From NCBI RefSeq assembly GCF_005116575.1, contig NZ_SWCN01000032.1, positions 1-44,237 of the forward strand: a stretch of DNA of 44,237 bases, given 5' to 3'. This document shows positions 35,097 through 43,018 of this stretch, in pieces. Both the position numbers and the translations under genes were made by a program. Under the pieces are notes generated by a model that saw nothing but the letters and a program-made list of their open reading frames with translations, was not told where the DNA came from and did no database searches. The first letter of the stretch is position 1; each line of letters opens with the position of its first letter. The stretch is from Desulforhopalus sp. IMCC35007 (GTDB taxonomy: Bacteria; Desulfobacterota; Desulfobulbia; Desulfobulbales; Desulfocapsaceae).

Positions 35097-36178
35097 CGAC
35101 GCCTATTTCTCACAAATCATCTTCGGAGGCTACCGCATCTTCTGCTGTTCAACGGGCTATAAAAAAGAGTTGGCGCTGGCTCCTTGGCTTATCTGGATTA
35201 GTGCTGGCCTGGTATGCCTTAAAGGGCGTTGCCTGGACCACGGTATGGGAGCTTCTGAACCGGCTCAGCCCTTTTGCCATCCTGGTCCTAGTTGTCATTA
35301 ACCTCCTCATAGTGCCCGTAATGACTGCTCGGTGGTGGCTCCTTTTAAGGGCTCTGGGAGAGCCCGTCGGCCTGTTGCCCACCTGCGCTTACCGGATCGC
35401 TGCAAACGCCGTCAATTACCTTACCCCCGGACCGCATTTCGGAGGAGAACCTCTCTCCGTTTATCTCCTGCACCACAGGCAAAAAACATCATTATCAACG
35501 GCTGCGACATCGGTGGCTGTTGACCGGTTACTGGAGCTTCTGGCAAGCTTTCTTGTGCTGGGCCTCTGCCTGATTGCACTGACTTTTGTCGATAGCGGCC
35601 CCATAAAAGGGGGCAGGGGACTGTTCTTTGTCATTGCCGTACTGGTAGTCCTTACCTGGACATTGTCCGCGCTCTTTACTGGCAGAAGACCTCTCTCTGG
35701 AGCCCTGCTCCTGCTCATTCGGCTTTACAGGAGTACTTTTCCTCCAATATTCAGCACAAACGGGTCATTGATGGACATCATTATCCGGGGAGAGACTATG
35801 GCAGAAACCCTCTTCCGAGAGCATCGCTGCTATTTGCTCCTGGCCAACTTTTTATCCCTTGGCCATTGGTTTGCGATCTTTGCCGAATTCTGGTTGATGG
35901 CTTATTTTCTTGGCTTCCCTCTGTCATTCTCGCAATTGACTGCAGTCGTTGTGGTCGCACGCCTGGCCTTTTTTACGCCCCTGCCTGCAGGTATTGGCGT
36001 TCTCGAGACAGCCTTGCCATGGATGACTGCCACTCTAGGGCTGGGGAGTGGTCTTGGTCTGAGTCTCTGTCTGATTATTCGCTTTCGTGATATTCTCTTT
36101 AGTCTCGTTGGCTTGGGGCTTACGATGAAGTATTTGACTTGTCAGGGGAAGGTCGGTATCATCAACGTTAAATCATGA
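35093..36178 (+). CDS. Lysylphosphatidylglycerol synthase transmembrane-region (UPF0104) protein
   Basis: A 361-residue membrane protein of the LPG_synthase_TM family, with the diagnostic block NAVNYLTPGPHFGGEPLSVYLL near residue 108 and a later FTPLPAGIGVLETAL. In MprF this module flips lipid; stand-alone members have been linked to transport of lipid-linked products, and some are annotated as glycosyltransferase-associated. There is no aminoacyltransferase domain. It directly follows the CDP-alcohol transferase with an ATGA overlap, consistent with moving the product of that enzyme across the membrane (inference). Confidence 0.82.
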   Translation: MTTPISHKSSSEATASSAVQRAIKKSWRWLLGLSGLVLAWYALKGVAWTTVWELLNRLSPFAILVLVVINLLIVPVMTARWWLLLRALGEPVGLLPTCAYRIAANAVNYLTPGPHFGGEPLSVYLLHHRQKTSLSTAATSVAVDRLLELLASFLVLGLCLIALTFVDSGPIKGGRGLFFVIAVLVVLTWTLSALFTGRRPLSGALLLLIRLYRSTFPPIFSTNGSLMDIIIRGETMAETLFREHRCYLLLANFLSLGHWFAIFAEFWLMAYFLGFPLSFSQLTAVVVVARLAFFTPLPAGIGVLETALPWMTATLGLGSGLGLSLCLIIRFRDILFSLVGLGLTMKYLTCQGKVGIINVKS

Positions 36179-36261
36179 GGATGAGATAAAAATATTCCTT
36201 TAATAACAAGATAATGGAAAAATGCCTGTTCTGTGGATAACATAAACCTCTATTAAACAAG

Positions 36262-36326
36262 ACATACTTGGAGTATGTTAAACACCCATGAGTTCTCGGC
36301 ACCGCGAAAGGTTTGTCGTGGTGCCG
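36262..36326 (+). promoter_or_regulatory. Two hairpins in the leader of the RibD-like gene
   Basis: Inside the only sizeable gap of the run (36179-36342) two perfect stems occur. ACATACT/AGTATGT lies at 36262-36278 with a three-base loop. CGGCACC/GGTGCCG lies at 36297-36326. Neither is followed by a T-run. They could form a processing or regulatory leader for the second half of the cluster. I do not recognise an FMN, THF or preQ1 riboswitch consensus. Confidence 0.4.
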
Positions 36327-36342
36327 CTGACAAAGGATCCCT

Positions 36343-37077
36343 ATGGATGATAACCCTCAAGAAGAGTGGTTTGACCGCTTACCACTTCTGTCCAGGGAAT
36401 GCCTGGACCGTCATCACCGTCCGCTGGTCACAGTCTCCTACGCCCAGAGTGTGGATGGCAGCATTGCCACCCGCAATCGAAAACAGCTGCAATTGAGTGG
36501 CCATCAATCGATGGTTTTAACACACCGTATTCGCGCCGCCTGCGATGCCATTGTCGTCGGTATCAACACAGTATTGGTCGATGACCCCCAACTGACTGTA
36601 AGACTTACCCCGGGAAAAAGTCCCCAACCCATTGTTCTTGACAGCAAACTGCGTATACCCTTGCAGGCCAGGCTCCTTGACCACGCCGACCACCGCTGCT
36701 GGCTGGCCTGTACCGATAAGAGTGACAAAAAGAGAATTGATACCATGGAAAAGCGGGGTGCAGAGCTGCTCCTTTGCCGCCATGACCGGCTTGGCAGAGT
36801 GGATCTGCACGACCTGTTACAAAAGCTCGGCGACAGAGGCATCAAAAGTATCATGGTGGAAGGAGGCAGCCAGGTGATAACCAGTTTCATTGAGGCACGG
36901 CTGGTTGATCAAATGATCATTACCATCGCTCCCCGTCTGGTGGGAGGTCTGCCGATCTTGAACGGGTCTTTGTTGGGCAATGGTTCCCTTTTGAATTTTG
37001 ACCCGGTATCGTATCAACCCTGCGGTCAGGACGTCATCCTCTGGGGTCAGCCACAATGGCATGAATTGGAACTATGA
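36343..37077 (+). CDS. RibD C-terminal-type (DHFR-fold) reductase
   Basis: A 244-residue NADPH-dependent reductase of the RibD_C family without a deaminase domain. Family blocks are VTVSYAQSVDGSIA near residue 28, DAIVVGINTVLVDDPQLTVR near 68, PIVLDSKLRIP and IMVEGGSQVI near 172. RibD_C domains reduce the ribosyl group of a pyrimidine precursor of riboflavin; relatives reduce pterins and other heterocycles. Lacking the deaminase part and sitting beside a PTPS-like gene, it probably serves a dedicated pterin-like or flavin-like pathway, not housekeeping riboflavin. AAGGA precedes the ATG. Its stop overlaps the next start. Confidence 0.83.
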   Translation: MDDNPQEEWFDRLPLLSRECLDRHHRPLVTVSYAQSVDGSIATRNRKQLQLSGHQSMVLTHRIRAACDAIVVGINTVLVDDPQLTVRLTPGKSPQPIVLDSKLRIPLQARLLDHADHRCWLACTDKSDKKRIDTMEKRGAELLLCRHDRLGRVDLHDLLQKLGDRGIKSIMVEGGSQVITSFIEARLVDQMIITIAPRLVGGLPILNGSLLGNGSLLNFDPVSYQPCGQDVILWGQPQWHELEL

Positions 37078-38111
37078 TGAAGCGGCAGTGGTTGGAATTT
37101 TCCGAGCCCGGCGAGGTAGCCATGAAAGTTGGACCGGTGCCACAGCCCGCGGCTGATGAGGTACTGGTGCAAACGCATTATTCTGCCATCAGTCCAGGGA
37201 CGGAGATGCTGGTTTATCGGGGCCAATGGCCACAGGGAGTTCCGGTGGATGCAACTATTGATTCCCTGCCAGGAACCTTTAACTATCCTCTTTCTTACGG
37301 CTACTGTGCCGTCGGCCGTGTGATCGCAACGGGGTCGGATGTATCAGTCGATTGGCAGGGGCGCCGGGTGTTCGCTTTTCAACCCCATCAGAATCTTTTC
37401 TGCTGCGGAGTTGAGACTCTCCAGCCTGTTCCTGACGATCTCGATGATGAAACGGCCTTGTTCTTGCCCAGTATGGAAACCGCTGTCAATCTTCTGCTGG
37501 ATGGCAGTCCGCTCATCGGAGAAAAGGTTGTTGTCGTTGGCCAGGGTGTCATCGGTTTGCTCACCACAGCTCTACTCTCGCGCTTTCCGCTTGCCTCTCT
37601 TACAACGGTTGAATCCCACCCGCTACGGCGCGAGGCATCCATACGTCTTGGTGCAGATGAATGCGTTGATCCGCAGGAAGCAGAATTCATCAAAGGTTTG
37701 GGGGGAGTAGCTGGCCAGGGTGGCAAGGCGGATCTAGTGTACGAACTGTCGGGTAACCCGGCCGCGTTAAATACAGCTCTTGCCCTTACCCGTTTTAGTG
37801 GACGGGTGGTGATCGGCTCATGGTATGGCGCTAAAAAAAATGAATTGGACCTGGGCTCTTTTTTCCATCGTGGCCGCGTTTCACTTATAAGCTCCCAGGT
37901 GAGCAGCCTCGCACCTCATCTCACCGGCAGGTGGAATAACAAGCGGCGACTGGATCTGGCCTGGAAGATGCTGGGCCTGGTTCGCCCGTCCGACTACATA
38001 ACCCATCGTTTCGCCCTGGCCGATGCCTCTTCGGCCTATAGTCTCATTGACCACAGCCCGGAAGAGACGATCCAGGTCGTCTTTGACCATAAACTTGCAG
38101 AAAAAAAATGA
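37074..38111 (+). CDS. MDR-superfamily (zinc-type alcohol) dehydrogenase-like protein
   Basis: A 345-residue medium-chain dehydrogenase. The N-terminal GroES-like part contains SAISPGTEMLVYRG, and the Rossmann part has VVVVGQGVIGLLTTALL near residue 150. The usual catalytic-zinc Cys/His motif is replaced by SPGTE, as in a branch of MDR proteins related to BchC-like enzymes, so a zinc-independent mechanism or altered chemistry is possible. It overlaps the RibD-like gene (ATGATGA at 37074-37080; ATG 37077 is an alternative start) and precedes the PTPS-like gene by 21 bases. Its substrate is unknown; a polyol or reduced heterocycle side chain would suit the context. Confidence 0.8.
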   Translation: MMKRQWLEFSEPGEVAMKVGPVPQPAADEVLVQTHYSAISPGTEMLVYRGQWPQGVPVDATIDSLPGTFNYPLSYGYCAVGRVIATGSDVSVDWQGRRVFAFQPHQNLFCCGVETLQPVPDDLDDETALFLPSMETAVNLLLDGSPLIGEKVVVVGQGVIGLLTTALLSRFPLASLTTVESHPLRREASIRLGADECVDPQEAEFIKGLGGVAGQGGKADLVYELSGNPAALNTALALTRFSGRVVIGSWYGAKKNELDLGSFFHRGRVSLISSQVSSLAPHLTGRWNNKRRLDLAWKMLGLVRPSDYITHRFALADASSAYSLIDHSPEETIQVVFDHKLAEKK

Positions 38112-38132
38112 GCACAAGCAAGGAGAGAAATC

Positions 38133-38510
38133 ATGTACAGGCTCGGAATGCGACGTAAATTCAGCGCCCGCCATCACCTTATTGGCGGCGACTGGGGGGA
38201 TGAAAATGTCGAGCACAGCCACAACTACCAGCTCGAATTGATCCTAGAAAAAAAAGAGTTGGATCAACACGGTTTTCTGGTAGATATTGTCGAGGTGGAG
38301 CACCATTTGGACGAGGTTACAGCTGTTTTCCAGGGCCAGTACCTCAATACACTTGCCGCCTTCGAAGGGATCAACCCCAGTATCGAAAGACTTGCCAATG
38401 TCATCCATGACATTTTTACAAAGCGGCTTGAGTCTTTTCAGCTGGAAGCTCTAACTGTTACCATCTGGGAGGATGACATCGCCTGGACATCTTACCGGGC
38501 GACTCTCTGA
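38133..38510 (+). CDS. 6-pyruvoyl-tetrahydropterin synthase/QueD-like protein lacking cysteine
   Basis: A 125-residue protein of the PTPS/QueD T-fold family. The zinc ligands are preserved as His14 (FSARHH) and His28/His30 (HSHNY), and FLVDIVEVE and NPSIERLA match the later family blocks including the substrate-binding Glu. The protein has no cysteine at all, so the catalytic Cys of PTPS and QueD is missing. It should therefore do something other than classical 6-carboxy- or 6-pyruvoyl-tetrahydropterin formation, such as the PTPS-III-type side-chain cleavage or a related step. AAGGAGAG precedes the ATG, and its stop overlaps the next start (TGATG). Confidence 0.83.
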   Translation: MYRLGMRRKFSARHHLIGGDWGDENVEHSHNYQLELILEKKELDQHGFLVDIVEVEHHLDEVTAVFQGQYLNTLAAFEGINPSIERLANVIHDIFTKRLESFQLEALTVTIWEDDIAWTSYRATL

Positions 38511-39607
38511 TGCGGATCGGCTTCATCATCTACGGCAGCCTGGATACTCTCACCGGCGGCTACCTCTATGACCGTTTTGTGGTCGAGGGTTTGACCGGAC
38601 TCGGACATGAGGTGGAAGTTATCAGTTTACCCCCAGGTTCCTATCTGAGGCGACTTTGCAGTGTTTTTTCCCAGGGGCTCTGGCGCCGCCTGCTGGCAGG
38701 AGGCTTCGATATTCTCATACAGGACGAACTCTGCCATCCTTCTCTTTTCCTTATAAACAAAAGGCTTCGCAGACAAGCAGACCGCCCGCTTTTGGTGGCC
38801 CTCGTCCATCACGTCCTCTGTGACGAACCACGTCCTCGCTGGCGGAACATGATTCTGGGTCTGGTGGAACGGAGTTTCCTTGCAACTGTCGACGGTTTCA
38901 TCTACAACTCTGAAACCACAAGACGGACGGTGGCATCGCTATTTGAACACAACCGGCCCCTGGTTATTGCCTATCCAGCCGGAGACCGTTTCGGAAGCCC
39001 TCTTTCTGCTGAAGTCATTGCCAAACGAACCCATCGACCAGGCCCCCTGGAATTGCTTTTTCTGGGCATTGTCATTCCCAGAAAAGGCCTGCTGCCACTG
39101 CTTTCCGCCTTGGCCCATCTCGACCGGGAGGTCTGGCGCCTGTCGATTGCCGGCGGGCTCGACTTCGATCCTGCCTATACGGCGAGGGCGGAAAAACTCA
39201 TCCGCGAACTCGACCTTGCGGATTCGGTTCGTTTTCTGGGTCCTCTCCAGGATGGCGACCTTGTTTCAATCCTCAGCACCAGCCATCTTTTCTGCATGCC
39301 CTACGCCTACGAGGGCTTCGGCATTGCCATTCTCGAGGCAATGGCCTTTGGCTTGCCGGCAATAGGTTGCAGTAATGGAGCCGCGCATGAGACCATCAGC
39401 CATGGAACAAACGGCTTTCTGCTTGACCCAGACGACCTGGCAGGACTGGCGCCGCTGCTTCTGCAACTGCATCAGGATCGAGAGCAACTGCAGCAAATGG
39501 CCCAGGCCGCCTGTTCGACCTATTGCAGCCGGCCGAAGTGGCAGGATAGCATAGAGGCTATCGACACATTTCTCCGAAAGCTCAGAGAGCTTCCGGACAC
39601 TATTTAA
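38510..39607 (+). CDS. GT4-type glycosyltransferase
   Basis: A 365-residue GT-B glycosyltransferase without a membrane segment. The N-terminal domain opens MRIGFIIYGSLDTLTGGY. The C-terminal domain has LLFLGIVIPRKGL near residue 182 and the donor-binding E-x7-E block EGFGIAILEAMAFGLPAIG near 265. It transfers a sugar from a nucleotide donor with retention. It starts inside the stop of the PTPS-like gene (TGATG), so its acceptor may be the product of the preceding enzymes or a lipid made by the CDP-alcohol transferase. Donor and acceptor are not readable from sequence. Confidence 0.85.
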   Translation: MRIGFIIYGSLDTLTGGYLYDRFVVEGLTGLGHEVEVISLPPGSYLRRLCSVFSQGLWRRLLAGGFDILIQDELCHPSLFLINKRLRRQADRPLLVALVHHVLCDEPRPRWRNMILGLVERSFLATVDGFIYNSETTRRTVASLFEHNRPLVIAYPAGDRFGSPLSAEVIAKRTHRPGPLELLFLGIVIPRKGLLPLLSALAHLDREVWRLSIAGGLDFDPAYTARAEKLIRELDLADSVRFLGPLQDGDLVSILSTSHLFCMPYAYEGFGIAILEAMAFGLPAIGCSNGAAHETISHGTNGFLLDPDDLAGLAPLLLQLHQDREQLQQMAQAACSTYCSRPKWQDSIEAIDTFLRKLRELPDTI

Positions 39608-39637
39608 TCCAGAAAAGCTCAGGACCAAGGGATGCCG

Positions 39638-40609
39638 ATGCAGCCGGATAATTACCTGAATTGCAGAAAACAACAGCGAGCAGGGGATGAAACAGCGAAG
39701 AGTTTTGATCCCAGCTACCTTGCCGCCAAGAAAAGCATTGATGACCGGGCTCTTAATCATCACGTCCTGGAGACGTTGCACCAGGCCATGCAACAATTAG
39801 CAGACGGTGCTCCATTGAAGATTCTCGAGCTCGGTACAGGCATTGGTACGATGCTCGAACGACTGGTTGATTGGGGAATATTGACAGGGCCTTCATCCTA
39901 TCTGGCAACAGACATGGACCCGCGCCAACTCGGGGCGGCACGAAAACGCCTGTCGCAATGGGCGGGAAAGCATGGACACAGCTGGTCGTGGGCCAGTGAT
40001 GGTGGTCAGCTGAGTACTGCAAACGCTGATGTTTCGCTGAGGCTTGAGGTCGCTCGAGCAGAAGAGCTGGCGGACAATTCCGCTTCACTGGGCCCGTTTC
40101 ATCTCATCATCGCCCATGCAGTGCTTGACCTTGTAGATTTTCCCGTCGTGCTGCCGCGACTCCTGTCACGGCTCACCGATGGCGGCCTGGCCTATTTCAC
40201 CTGCAACTTCGATGGTGAAACCGTCTTTTTGCCCCATTATGAAGGTGAAGAAGAAATTATGAAACGTTATCATGGCTCCATGGAGGTCCGTCTGACCGGG
40301 GCAAGCCACACAGGTCGGAGACTGCTTACTTTTGCACAAAGTGCAGGTTTAGAAATCCTGGCTGCCGGCAGCTCGGACTGGGTCATCCACCCTAGAACAG
40401 GCGGATACTCTCTTGATGAGACGTTTTTTCTGCATGCTATTATTGAAACAATAGAAAGGGAGCTTGCAAAAGATAAAAATCCACCGTCTGAGGTTGCCAA
40501 CCTCACTCATTGGGCCCGCCTGCGGCATCAGCAAATTGAGGCCGGGGAATTGTCTTTTCTGGCCCGTCACCTTGACCTTCTGGTACAATACACCTCAGCT
40601 CTGCCATGA
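39638..40609 (+). CDS. Class I SAM-dependent methyltransferase
   Basis: A 323-residue soluble protein. SAM-binding motif I is ILELGTGIGTMLERL near residue 60, with an acidic TDMDP at the end of strand two and LIIAHAVLDLVDFP as the later motif. No target-specific domain is recognisable, although a C-terminal helical extension (about 230-323) is present. The ATG at 39638 is preferred, with AAGGG six bases before it, over ATG 39632. It lies 30 bases after the glycosyltransferase and overlaps the sulfatase-like gene by four bases (ATGA). It likely methylates the small product or lipid of this cluster. Confidence 0.82.
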   Translation: MQPDNYLNCRKQQRAGDETAKSFDPSYLAAKKSIDDRALNHHVLETLHQAMQQLADGAPLKILELGTGIGTMLERLVDWGILTGPSSYLATDMDPRQLGAARKRLSQWAGKHGHSWSWASDGGQLSTANADVSLRLEVARAEELADNSASLGPFHLIIAHAVLDLVDFPVVLPRLLSRLTDGGLAYFTCNFDGETVFLPHYEGEEEIMKRYHGSMEVRLTGASHTGRRLLTFAQSAGLEILAAGSSDWVIHPRTGGYSLDETFFLHAIIETIERELAKDKNPPSEVANLTHWARLRHQQIEAGELSFLARHLDLLVQYTSALP

Positions 40610-42204
40610 ACTCTGGAAAAAACTTTTATATCTCGCTGGTTCAGCTCCTTGGTGCTTTTTTCTTCCTCAGTGTAGTGCTCAATTTTGACTATCCCGCAGA
40701 CCACTGGTTGTCCTGGAAGCTTGTGCGGCCGTCGATTGATTGCTGGATGTTGTTCATTGTCTTAGCCATCGCCGCCTGCCGTTCGAAGCGTTTTTTATTC
40801 TGGACGACTCTCTCGATATACGCTCTGTTCCTAGTTCTTCGAATGATTCGTATCGGTGATACAGTTGTACCCATGTATCTCAACCGACCTCTGAACCTCT
40901 ATATCGATTCCGGTTACATCTTCTCGCTCTACGACCTCCTTAAAACATCTACCCATCAAGATGATGTATTTCTGATATCGGCAAGCGCCCTGGTGATTGT
41001 GCTGGTTTACCTTGCTTTAAACTGGTATGCCTGGCGTTTAGCAGCCGGAAGTCTTTCAGCCAGGCCGGTCCGGATTACTGTACTGACCCTCTCGGGTCTG
41101 GTTTTTAGCGCAGCGATTATCGGCGGATGGCGCCCTGCCGAAACACCCGCCATCGTCCGTCTTTACGAGGAAGCCCTCTCCGCCCGGCACCAGCTCAATA
41201 AACAGCAAGCCGTTGTCGCCCGCATGGAGGAAACCGCTCAGGAGAGGGGAGTGGGACCCGCCTCCCTCGACGGTCTGAAAGGCGTAAATGTTCTTTTAAT
41301 TATGGTCGAGTCGTATGGTCATATCGTCTACAGCAGGCCTCAATATAGAGAGGCAATGACAACCACCATGGCAGGCTTTGCAAAGGTTCTTGATCAGCAG
41401 GGATTCAAGGCGGTTTCTTCTTATTTGACGTCGCCCACCTACGGCGGTATATCGAGGCTTGCACACGGTACACTGGAATTCGGGTTTCGGGTAAAAAACA
41501 ATCTCGATTATACAGCCTTACTGCGTTCCTCCCTGCAGCCCATGGCCTCCTATTTTCGCAAGAGCGGCTATCGTACCGTTTCAGTGATGCCCGGTACACG
41601 TTTTGTCTATCCGGAAGGGACTTATTATGGTTATGAACAGGCGTATTACGCAAACCATTTCAACTATAAGGGGCCGACTTTTGGCTGGGCTCCAATGCCG
41701 GATCAATTTGTCCTTGACTATGTTCATCGTCACGAATTCAATTCTCACGAGCAACCGCATTTTATTCGCTATGTATTGATCAGCACCCATGCGGCTTATA
41801 ATATTCAACCGTCATTCATAGATAAATGGGATACCATCGGTGATGGTGGTATTTATAATGACCAGCCGCTTGTCCGCTACCCTATCCAATGGCCTAATCT
41901 TCAAAACGCGGGGAGTGCTTACCTCCGCTCTCTGGACTACGAATTTGTGACCCTGGGCGACTACTTTGCAAAGTATGTGAAAGACGACACCCTTATCATC
42001 ATCATGGGTGATCACCAACCTAATTTACATCTTACAGGCGATGGTCAACCCTGGTCTGTGCCGGTGCACATCATCAGTCGAAACCCGCAGTTGCTCTCCC
42101 CATTTCAAAAACGTGGTTACACGCCAGGCCTTATCCCAGCCCAACCACTGCCTCATGATGGGATGGAGACCTTTCTCCAGGACTTTCTACAAGACTTCAG
42201 ATAG
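40606..42204 (+). CDS. LTA-synthase-like membrane sulfatase/phosphoglycerol transferase family protein
   Basis: A 532-residue alkaline-phosphatase-superfamily protein. Four or five N-terminal hydrophobic helices (to about residue 170) precede a periplasmic catalytic domain with LIMVESYG near 232, SPTYGGISRLA near 272 and the metal motif MGDHQPN near 465. LtaS, OpgB and EptA-type relatives move phosphoglycerol or phosphoethanolamine head groups between lipids and glycans in the periplasm. It is the last gene of the run and fits decoration of an exported lipid or glycan. True sulfatase action cannot be excluded; no Cys-x-Pro-x-Arg formylglycine motif is seen. Confidence 0.82.
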   Translation: MNSGKNFYISLVQLLGAFFFLSVVLNFDYPADHWLSWKLVRPSIDCWMLFIVLAIAACRSKRFLFWTTLSIYALFLVLRMIRIGDTVVPMYLNRPLNLYIDSGYIFSLYDLLKTSTHQDDVFLISASALVIVLVYLALNWYAWRLAAGSLSARPVRITVLTLSGLVFSAAIIGGWRPAETPAIVRLYEEALSARHQLNKQQAVVARMEETAQERGVGPASLDGLKGVNVLLIMVESYGHIVYSRPQYREAMTTTMAGFAKVLDQQGFKAVSSYLTSPTYGGISRLAHGTLEFGFRVKNNLDYTALLRSSLQPMASYFRKSGYRTVSVMPGTRFVYPEGTYYGYEQAYYANHFNYKGPTFGWAPMPDQFVLDYVHRHEFNSHEQPHFIRYVLISTHAAYNIQPSFIDKWDTIGDGGIYNDQPLVRYPIQWPNLQNAGSAYLRSLDYEFVTLGDYFAKYVKDDTLIIIMGDHQPNLHLTGDGQPWSVPVHIISRNPQLLSPFQKRGYTPGLIPAQPLPHDGMETFLQDFLQDFR

Positions 42205-42269
42205 CGTATTTACTTATTGATAATTCCAGAGTCTATGTATCTATAACCAATTTCAACTGTGGTGAAAAA

Positions 42270-42716
42270 ATGAAATCTATATACTTTGCCGGACCATTGT
42301 TTACGATGGCTGAGAAGCAATTCAACCTTGATTTTTCCAGCCATCTTAAAGCTAGAGTACCAAAAATAGAAATAGTATTGCCTCAAGAGCGAGCGCCATC
42401 TTATCTCTTGCAGGATAATGGACAATATCTAGTTTTTAGGGATTGTCTAGAAATGATAGAAAATTGCGACCTTGTGGTTGCAATTTTGGATGGGGCAGAT
42501 GCAGATTCCGGAACAAGTGTTGAAATTGGATATGCCTATGCAACTAAAAAACCGGTTGTAGGTGTACGAACTGACTTCAGGATTTCAGAGGAAAGAGGTT
42601 TGAACTTAATGCTGTCCAACATCTGCACAGAGCTTGTACTGGACATTAATTCAGATATGGATTCTCTTGCCGACAAGGTATCGGAATCGATCAAAATAAT
42701 TCTGCAGTCCTCATAA
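42270..42716 (+). CDS. Nucleoside 2-deoxyribosyltransferase family protein
   Basis: A 148-residue Rossmann-like protein of the nucleoside 2-deoxyribosyltransferase family. The signature strand SIYFAGPLF opens the protein; LDGADADSGTSVEIGYAYA near residue 76-94 holds the catalytic Glu in the usual GT-x2-E-x-G setting. Classical members swap bases on deoxynucleosides; others hydrolyse nucleotide bonds, and some serve as defence effectors that deplete nucleotides. It is 65 bases after the operon, and its codon use is visibly more AT-rich than the genes before it. A structured spacer follows. Confidence 0.83.
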   Translation: MKSIYFAGPLFTMAEKQFNLDFSSHLKARVPKIEIVLPQERAPSYLLQDNGQYLVFRDCLEMIENCDLVVAILDGADADSGTSVEIGYAYATKKPVVGVRTDFRISEERGLNLMLSNICTELVLDINSDMDSLADKVSESIKIILQSS

Positions 42717-42741
42717 AAAGTTACACGCGTACAGAAATCTT

Positions 42742-42995
42742 TGTCTAGATCTGCTTAGACAGACTCCAGGATGAGGTGGCAGGTTTGAATCTATAGGAGA
42801 TATTTTGACTATTGGAAGTCAGAGATTCAACAGGCGTGTCTGCCATCACCTCACTTCAAAATGGAGTGATTATCTCAATACACCGAGGTGAACTGGGACC
42901 CCCTATAGATCACGCACGTCCTGGTGGTGCTCTTAGGTGGTACCTCGGCATGGGTGGTAACCCTTTTGTTTAACTTCAAAAGAAAACCCCATGCC
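42742..42995. repeat. Series of stem-loops between the deoxyribosyltransferase and PLD genes
   Basis: Four consecutive foldbacks are visible. TGTCTA/TAGACA lies at 42742-42761. A three-part stem spans 42772-42853: TGAGGTG with CACCTCA, GCAG with CTGC, TTGAATCT at 42785-42792 with AGATTCAA at 42823-42830, and an inner TGACT/AGTCA. CCGAGGT at 42883-42889 pairs with ACCTCGG at 42942-42948. GGCATGGG at 42947-42954 pairs with CCCATGCC at 42988-42995, with an inner CTTTTG/CAAAAG. The last may be a terminator shared by the converging genes. The density suggests a structured RNA or a recombination-prone element. No reverse transcriptase or transposase is next to it. Confidence 0.6.
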
Positions 42996-43018
42996 CATGA
43001 TCAGTAGAAAGGAAACTT

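Noticed and set aside
36179-36342. FMN, THF or preQ1 riboswitch before the RibD-like gene
   Set aside because: The conserved core sequences of these riboswitches are not found; only simple hairpins are visible.
42270-42995. Retron (structured RNA plus deoxyribosyltransferase effector)
   Set aside because: No reverse transcriptase is encoded in the window and the foldbacks lie downstream of the effector-like gene. The association alone is not enough.
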